Source: Brachynemurus nebulosus
Taxonomy: Eukaryota; Arthropoda; Insecta; Neuroptera; Myrmeleontidae
Length of the DNA: 64,000 nucleotides
NCBI GenBank assembly: GCA_035578155.1
Contig: JAPWDM010000001.1
Location: forward strand, 74,547,472-74,611,471
Direction of reading: 5' to 3'
The notes below the pieces were generated by a model. It was not told where the DNA came from. It worked only from the letters and a program-made list of their open reading frames with translations, and did no database searches. Positions 57,168-64,000 of the stretch are shown here, one piece after another. The number at the start of each line of letters is the position of its first letter. Positions within the stretch are counted from its first letter, which is position 1. The translations under genes were made by a program, and so were the position numbers.

Positions 57168-59975
57168 TTACAATAATTCAGCTATTTCATACGGAACTTT
57201 ACTATTTAGATGCTTTTTTAGTTTAGCTTTGAACTTATTATATACGTTCTCAGTTCGTATATCTTCAGGTAAATTTTGGTAAATTTTATAGCCTGTGTAA
57301 CAAGGAGTCTTTTCAAAAAATGTTGTTCTGTGTGCGAAACTGAATAAATTTTCATATCGCGTATCATACTGCATTTTTTCTTTCGCTACAAAATAATTAT
57401 TTTCTTTCATATATGTTATTACTTCATACACAAAGATACCATAAAAAGTTAAAATTTCATTTTCTATAAATAAATTTTTGCAAGATTCCCTCTTTGGAAT
57501 CTTGAAAATGGTTCTTATTATCTTTTTCTGTATTATGAATGCTCGGTTAGATTCCGCAGATCTTCCCCATAATAGTATTCCATACTTCAGTGTAGAGTAA
57601 ACGTATGCATAGTAAAACATAATTAACTGTTCATGATTCACATATTTTTTTAATACTCTAATTTGAAATAAAAATTTATTCAGTTTCTTACATACAAAAT
57701 TTACTTGATCTTTAAATTTTAAATTACTGTCTATAATAATACCTAAAAACTTAGTTTGATTCGTTGATTTTAGTATTGTCTGATCTATACAAATTTCCAC
57801 CTTTTCATTATATGATTGTCTTAATTTAAAATTCACCAGTGTCGATTTTTGCAAATTTACAATTAACTGATTCCTATAACACCACTCTTGAAACATTTTT
57901 AGCACCTTTGTTACCGATTTTTTTGCATCTTCATAAGTAGAGTCGGCTATAAGTGCAGTAACATCATCAGCATAAATTATTAATTTTGCGTCTACTACAT
58001 GTTCTGGTAGGTCATTAATAAAACAAATAAAAAGCAGAGGTCCAAGATTACTGCCTTGTGGTACTCCAATATTGATGTATTTTTCTACTGATTGTTGTCC
58101 TTGAATTTCGACTACATATTTTCGATTACTTAAATATGAATTTACCAAATCATTAACATTGCCTCGGATTCCCATGGCTTCCAGTTTCTTCAGGAGATAA
58201 CCGTGATTGACCGTATCGAAGGCTGCGCTCAGGTCAAAGAACAATCCAAACACAGATAGTCCGTCATCTAACGCTTTTGATAAATATTCGTAAAATTCAA
58301 ACAGAGCAGTTGAAGTAGATCGTTTAGATCTAAAACTATGTTGCGAATTGTTTAAGACATTGTTTGTCTCTAAAAAGTTTGTTACTCTATTTGATATTGC
58401 TTTTTCAAAAATTTTTGAAAATCCAGATAGTATTGAAATTGGCCGGTAGTTATTAACGTTGTATCGATCATCTTTTCCTTTGTATATAGGTTTTATTTTT
58501 GCAATTTTCAAAATATCTGGCAAAATACACGTTTGAAACATCAAGTTTATCATTGGACATAATAATTCTGCTAGTACTACAGCATTGTCCTTGATCACAT
58601 CTGTTGGAACTTCATCCAGTCCAGTCGATTTTTGATTTGGTAACGTCATTATGATGTTATAAATTTCAACATTATCTGCCGGAAAGATAAACATTGATTG
58701 TAAATTTCTTCTATAAGTTCTAGTACAATCACTAGATAAGTTATTTCCGAAATTGTGAGCTAGTTTTTGCGCTACAGATTCAGAATAAAATTCTGAAAAT
58801 ATCTTTAAAATATCTGTTAATTCGCTAATAACCCTATTATCATGATGTAATAAGAGTTTTTCGTTAATTTTAATTTCGTTGCTAAGTAATCTATTTATGC
58901 CTATCCAAATATCTTGTGGGCTAGCAATTGTAAAATCTATGTTCTTAAATAACGCGGCTTTTTTGGCATCCTCTATGTTGTTTTTATGTTCTTTTTTTAG
59001 TCTTTTGTACTTTTCCTCTAATTCACTGTTATTAATTTTTTCTTTGAACAACTTCCTTAATTCGTGACCCTCTTCAATGATCTGTTTAGTTATCCAGGTA
59101 TTTGATTTTACTGGTCTTACTTTCTGAACATGAGTGGGGAAACTAACATCAAAACAATACTTGAAATATCCCCAAAAATGTTCCATATTCTCATTATAAA
59201 TATTTATTTTTCCTATTTCAGTTTCTAACATGTATTTCATATTTTCTCTATTAATATGTGAAAATTTTCTTTTTTCTAATATTGTTGTTGTTTGTTCTCT
59301 GGTTTCCTGGCAGTCTAAAGTTATAATTTGTCCAGTATGATCTGATAATAACGTATTCAAGACTTTTGATGAAAGATACTGCACATTTCTACTAATTATG
59401 ATATAATCCAGCCCCGTTGATGTATTTTCGGACACCCGTGTCGCTTCATTTACTACATTCATACAGTTATATGAATCCAGTATATCAAATAATTTATGTT
59501 TTTTCATATTATTTTGTAGAAAATCAATATTTAAGTCTCCCATAATTATTATATTATGTTTTTCAGGCTTTAAGTAATTTAATAGTTCATCTAAATGAAC
59601 TAAAAAAGAATCAACCTCACTATCCGGTGATCTGTATATAACACACATGTAATACACTTTATTTTTATCATTTACAATTAGTTTGATACCGGCACATTCA
59701 AAAATTTTATCTATACAAAACCTTTTTAAGTTTAGCACGATTACATTTTTATATAACGAGTTCTTAACCCATACACCTACACCACCGTGTGAGAAAGAAT
59801 CGCGACAGTATTTAGCACTTAAAATGTAGTTATCTATGATATAATCGTCTAAATTTTCATCTTTACACCAATGTTCCGACAAAAGCACAATGTCAATTTG
59901 CTGACTACTTAGTATTACTTCCAAGTCACTAATTTTGTTTCTTATACACTGTATATTTTGATGCATTATTTTCAC
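57168..59975 (-). CDS. LINE ORF2: endonuclease and reverse transcriptase, intact
   Basis: The 935-codon ORF begins MKIMHQNIQCIRNKISDLE. Residues about 1-235 form an apurinic-type endonuclease: LLSEHWCK, HGGVGVWV, VIYRSPDSE, IIIMGDLNIDF and the terminal LLSDHTG, containing the active-site glutamate, aspartate/asparagine and histidine. The reverse transcriptase occupies about 440-720: KIKPIYKGKD, NNYRPISILSGFSKIFEK, FFDLSAAFDTVNH, GVPQGSNLGPLLF and catalytic YADD (LIIYADDVTALI). The C-terminal thumb and connection region has LGIIIDSNLKFKDQV. No stop or frameshift, so the protein could still be made and act in trans. Clade (Jockey/CR1 group) is judged from motif style. The ORF starts 31 bp after ORF1 ends. 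Confidence 0.93.
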   Translation of the reverse strand: MKIMHQNIQCIRNKISDLEVILSSQQIDIVLLSEHWCKDENLDDYIIDNYILSAKYCRDSFSHGGVGVWVKNSLYKNVIVLNLKRFCIDKIFECAGIKLIVNDKNKVYYMCVIYRSPDSEVDSFLVHLDELLNYLKPEKHNIIIMGDLNIDFLQNNMKKHKLFDILDSYNCMNVVNEATRVSENTSTGLDYIIISRNVQYLSSKVLNTLLSDHTGQIITLDCQETREQTTTILEKRKFSHINRENMKYMLETEIGKINIYNENMEHFWGYFKYCFDVSFPTHVQKVRPVKSNTWITKQIIEEGHELRKLFKEKINNSELEEKYKRLKKEHKNNIEDAKKAALFKNIDFTIASPQDIWIGINRLLSNEIKINEKLLLHHDNRVISELTDILKIFSEFYSESVAQKLAHNFGNNLSSDCTRTYRRNLQSMFIFPADNVEIYNIIMTLPNQKSTGLDEVPTDVIKDNAVVLAELLCPMINLMFQTCILPDILKIAKIKPIYKGKDDRYNVNNYRPISILSGFSKIFEKAISNRVTNFLETNNVLNNSQHSFRSKRSTSTALFEFYEYLSKALDDGLSVFGLFFDLSAAFDTVNHGYLLKKLEAMGIRGNVNDLVNSYLSNRKYVVEIQGQQSVEKYINIGVPQGSNLGPLLFICFINDLPEHVVDAKLIIYADDVTALIADSTYEDAKKSVTKVLKMFQEWCYRNQLIVNLQKSTLVNFKLRQSYNEKVEICIDQTILKSTNQTKFLGIIIDSNLKFKDQVNFVCKKLNKFLFQIRVLKKYVNHEQLIMFYYAYVYSTLKYGILLWGRSAESNRAFIIQKKIIRTIFKIPKRESCKNLFIENEILTFYGIFVYEVITYMKENNYFVAKEKMQYDTRYENLFSFAHRTTFFEKTPCYTGYKIYQNLPEDIRTENVYNKFKAKLKKHLNSKVPYEIAELL

Positions 59976-60006
59976 ATGATTGTCGTGTTGATACGTACAA
60001 CCACAT

Positions 60007-60921
60007 TCAACTGCTGAAGTGTGCTGCTGCTTTACGAAAAATAAAACGCTTTATAAGCGCACCGCAAGGCCAATTATTTTCATTATACATTTCAGCCTTT
60101 AAAGATTTATCTGCTCCTATTCTGAAACTTTTATAGTACCCTTTACTTTCCAAGTCATCCACCTGGAATTCATAATTTGGATATTTTTTTGTCAGATGGT
60201 TTCTGACTTTATTAACTGTTGTTTCACTACTACAGCGTCCTAGATAAACCCATACTTTAGATTCAATGCACTTGAAATCTTCATTTTCAGGACCACTTCC
60301 TCTAATAATTTGTTGTTTTCTTTTCCTATGAACTACTTTGATGAATCCATCATCTTCATCTGCATTTTCATCTGTTATTGCTTGATCATACTTATTTTCG
60401 CTGGTTTGTATGTTACTTTTTTGTTTTTCCGTTGTCTTATCGGCAACCACATCAACTTTTGTGTTATGTTGATTGCCTGAATTATTTATGTCATTATTGA
60501 CACGTCTACTCGAATTCTGCTTTATTTCAATGTTTTGTTTGACAACTTGCGAATATTGAGGCTTATCAGCTCTTAATTTTGCTTTTGCTTCTGATAACTC
60601 TTCTAATATTTTGATTTTTCTATCTTTCAGTTCATTGCTATCAAGAGCTGCATCCAATTTTTGAATTAGCTTATTCATTTTCTGTGACATTATCATCTGA
60701 TTATGAAACAGCATATTGATCTTTTCTTCCATACTAAGTTTACTTAGCATTTCTTCTATTTCCTGAAATTCCTGTACTTGGCTTTCCTTTTCTTTAGAAG
60801 TCGTGGGCGTATTTTCAATTGTCGAATTTTTGACAGTTTCTACTCTTGTTGAGGTTAAGCCAGACTTACAATTTTCACAACACCATGAACTAATTATTCC
60901 ACTTACATTTCTAGATAATAT
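60007..60921 (-). pseudogene. LINE ORF1, N-terminally truncated
   Basis: About 305 codons. It opens with the end of a PHD-like zinc segment (SSWCCENC), then a charged coiled-coil (LSKLSMEEKINMLFHNQMIM and following), a low-complexity middle, and a conserved C-terminal domain (KVWVYLGRCSSETTVNKVRN to NNWPCGALIKRF). Such proteins bind LINE RNA. The frame is open upstream across the junction into Tc1 sequence to an ATG at 61044, but those first residues belong to the transposon, giving a chance fusion frame. The normal start is lost. Confidence 0.75.
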
Positions 60922-60929
60922 GACCAATG

Positions 60930-61303
60930 TAAATTTTATCCGGTTTTTGTTATTTTTAAGAGTCGCCAAAAAAGTTCCACATTTATCTACCGTTAAAATT
61001 GTGTTCTTGCAGTCTTCTTCGTACAGTACGTAAACCAACATCAAGATTTAATTCAGCCTTAATGCTTATCGAAGACTTGAATGGATCTTCTTTGAAGTAT
61101 GAATGATGAGCCGATCAATTTGGACCGCACTTGTTCTTTTTACCCCACGATTTTCTTTAGTTGGTTTTGGTTTCAATGCATTTTCAACCATTTTCTTTCA
61201 ACAACCGACAATTCTAACTATTTCACGTTGAGATTTTTCCTCGTCTCGTCGAGTTACAATTATTGTTCTGTCTTCGAAAGAACAATGTATTTCGTTATCC
61301 ATC
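60930..61303 (-). pseudogene. Tc1-like transposase, N-terminal part
   Basis: On the minus strand the start MDNEIHCSFEDRTIIVTRRD leads to a helix-turn-helix (REIVRIVGC, then an in-frame stop TGA where serine is usual), a basic linker (NRGVKRTSAVQIDRLI), and after a further break TVRRRLQEHNFNGR. The LINE cuts it after NKNRIKF. Several changes disable it. Confidence 0.78.
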
Positions 61304-61656
61304 TTAACATTTATTTGAATCACTGCCACGACTTTGTGATGCCTTGTTAAAAAACGATGGTCAAGCTACTAAATACTTATTAAAATTGAATTATTGGAAC
61401 TTAAATATTTGAATAAGTTTAGGGTTTTAGATACAAAATATGTAATGGCTCTATTTTAATGACCACATAAATTTGTTTACTTTTCCTTATTTTACTAATT
61501 TTTTTTATAATGGAATTACTTTTGTTGTTAATTTTTATATAAATTTTACATAATTAGAATACATACTTCTTTGACAGCTACTTCTTTCTTTTATGCACCT
61601 TATATCAAATTTCACCACAAATTTTATGAAATTCTATACAGTGGCTCTATTTTTGT

Positions 61657-62497
<841 letters not shown>

Positions 62498-62500
<3 letters not shown>

Positions 62501-64000
62501 ACCGTGATTACCAAGTAATCACAATACACACATTATCTAAGAGGTACTTATTCAATAAATAAATTTCTTTATTTAATTTTAAACTAAAAAAAACAAAAGC
62601 ATATTAAATAAAATTTAAGTATATTTCTTCTCTATGCTGACATCTATCATTATTCTTCACAAGTACAATGATAGTGTCCTATAGTAAAATTTTTTTTGCT
62701 TTGCATCTTTGCTAAATGTCTTGTAACGGTTGTTGTAAGAATTTTCAAATGATAGTAATTATATAACAATAAAAACATGTTTGCAAAATAGGTTTTGAAT
62801 AAAAATTAAAAAACACTTTTTTACTCTCTTATCAATCGACCACGGAGCCGAGCACATGTGCTCTCTTATCAGTCGACCACCGGGTCGAACAGACGCTTAT
62901 TTCTTATCAGTGGACCATGGAAGTTTTACAGTACATAATGCATTGTTAAAATCAACGAAAAATAGAAAATAAAAAAAAAAAAATAAGTGTTTTGGGTCAA
63001 CATGCATTTGGTTCACGAGTGTGTAAAATTTTTGTTCAATCTCCAAATCCAAGATAAGTAATTTTGTGATAATGTAATGTAGAATAATTATAATTAGTAA
63101 ATAATTTACATGGAAAATCTTAGCAATCCTACTGGTTATATAAATATTTAAATTTGAGTTTATTTCAATGTAGGTTAAATGTAAAATTTATTTATTACGC
63201 GTGCAGGGTCCAATTTCGATTCATCGTTTGTCTCAGTGTTTTAAAGCTGGTCAGGGGAATCCAATAAAATTGGCCCGCTGTTAAATATTTGATAATTTAG
63301 GTATAAGATTAGTGTATTTTATTAAATTTATTTCAAATTTATACGGATGCTTACATTTTCCAATAGATTTTTAGTGATACTAGGTAGGTTAAATTCATTA
63401 GCTTGTTACGTAATATTTATTAGAGATTTATTTAGATAAACAGGAAACAAAATTTATCACGTGTTGTCCAATCATTACAAAGTAATCGTCACAAGCATCT
63501 CATTACATTTCAGTTTACTATATAGCATTTTTCTCTTAAATTTATTACAATATTTTAATTCACATTTTTTCATTCAGTAAATTCATATAGCGCTTCAATT
63601 GTGTTTGGACCGGGCAAGCGCGATAGTCCGTAATTCCGATTCCGGCCTATATGCCCTTTAACAATCCAACACGTTTTCCATACATATATATTTAAGCAGG
63701 TTATATTAAAAAAAAATTTAGTTAGTTTTTAAATTTTCCCATTCCTTGTGGGGACGAAGAAGACCTATTCGAGGGAAAAGCCGTTAAGGACTCGAATAGT
63801 CTTGTGCGCCCAGAAGGGGAGCACCTTAAGTTACCCAAAAAAACAATATATATAAAATTATAAAAAAATCAAAAAAAAAAATCAAAAAAATAAAATACAA
63901 AAAAAAAAAAGGAAAAAAAATATATTATATTCTTAGGGTTGTAAAGAAATTCTTAGTCCATTTACCAAGGAAAATATATTTCCTGGTTAAAAAAAAAAAA
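62498..64000. other. No supported gene; two short hairpins
   Basis: A perfect palindrome GTGATTAC-CAA-GTAATCAC lies at 62504-62522 directly after the TA array. Words such as CTCTTATCA then TCGACCAC recur near 62830 and 62860. A hairpin CTATTCGAG (63765-63773) with CTCGAATAG (63791-63799) lies in a GC-richer patch followed by long A-rich tracts (63830-63930). No ORF with a recognisable domain. Confidence 0.5.

Larger units (their letters stand above)
57038..60921 (-). mobile_element. Jockey/CR1-like LINE, 5'-truncated, inserted in the Tc1 transposase
   Basis: The 3' end on the minus strand is an ATT/AT-rich tail (about 57038-57075) directly followed by transposase sequence. The likely target duplication is GACCATT (57031-57037) and GACCAAT (60923-60929), 6 of 7 matching. 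The element has part of ORF1 and all of ORF2. The 5' truncation is the usual outcome of incomplete reverse transcription. Confidence 0.8.

Noticed and set aside
60930..61044. Start codon of LINE ORF1 at 61044.
   Set aside because: The sequence there is transposase of the surrounding Tc1-like element; the open frame across the junction is chance.
62498..63900. Long terminal repeat of a retrovirus-like element beginning TGTACCGTGATTACC.
   Set aside because: No second copy, primer binding site or gag/pol frame is in the window, so the idea has no support.

Overview
The window is insect or other arthropod nuclear DNA. It is AT-rich, has no operons, and is packed with transposable elements. The only host protein-coding evidence I trust is a minus-strand pickpocket-type DEG/ENaC sodium channel gene. 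Its last exon lies at 15478-15743 and an upstream exon at about 37724-37914. The two exon phases do not match, so at least one exon between them was not found. The roughly 22 kb between the two exons is almost entirely inserted elements.

Three pieces of an adintovirus/Maverick (Polinton)-type element are present. (a) 1-1835 (+) carries a parvovirus-like phospholipase A2 domain joined to a basic core-like protein, then an adenain-type cysteine protease, then a candidate capsid-type protein; all three are broken by stops or frameshifts. (b) 3901-4012 (-) is a 112 bp inverted patch of the same protease, differing at 2 positions. (c) 45310-50281 (+/-) carries the C-terminal half of a family B DNA polymerase, an unknown ORF with one internal stop, an intact C2H2 zinc-finger ORF in the opposite direction, a small basic ORF, and a broken small protein. 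Between the divergent genes is a striking 21-bp tandem array with ten exact TGACTCA (AP-1 type) sites. A further small virus-like gene at about 28.2 kb, inside the channel intron, has a TATA box, a poly(A) signal and two 51-bp upstream repeats each holding TGACGTCA (CRE type).

Retrotransposons: an R4/Dong-like LINE (42298-45309), preceded by TAA repeats and carrying several frameshifts, ends abruptly inside the polymerase gene. A Jockey/CR1-like LINE (about 57038-60921, -) has an intact 935-codon endonuclease/reverse transcriptase ORF and sits inside a Tc1-like transposon, which itself split a (TA)n array.

DNA transposons: an intact DD34E Tc1 transposase (11473-12480, -); a Tc1-like remnant (24599-27144) with a foldback element nested in it; four hAT-type elements with 8-bp duplications (three are a TAGGGATG family); one TTAA-flanked element; a pogo/Tigger-like element; several CAGGGTG elements at TA; three large foldback elements with CAAGG ends, with TWA/TGA 3-bp duplications visible on two of them; and two very large inverted repeats (17.75-21.93 kb and 33.93-36.75 kb). 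Long (TA)n arrays recur at palindrome centres. The AT-rich stretches between these hold nothing I can identify.
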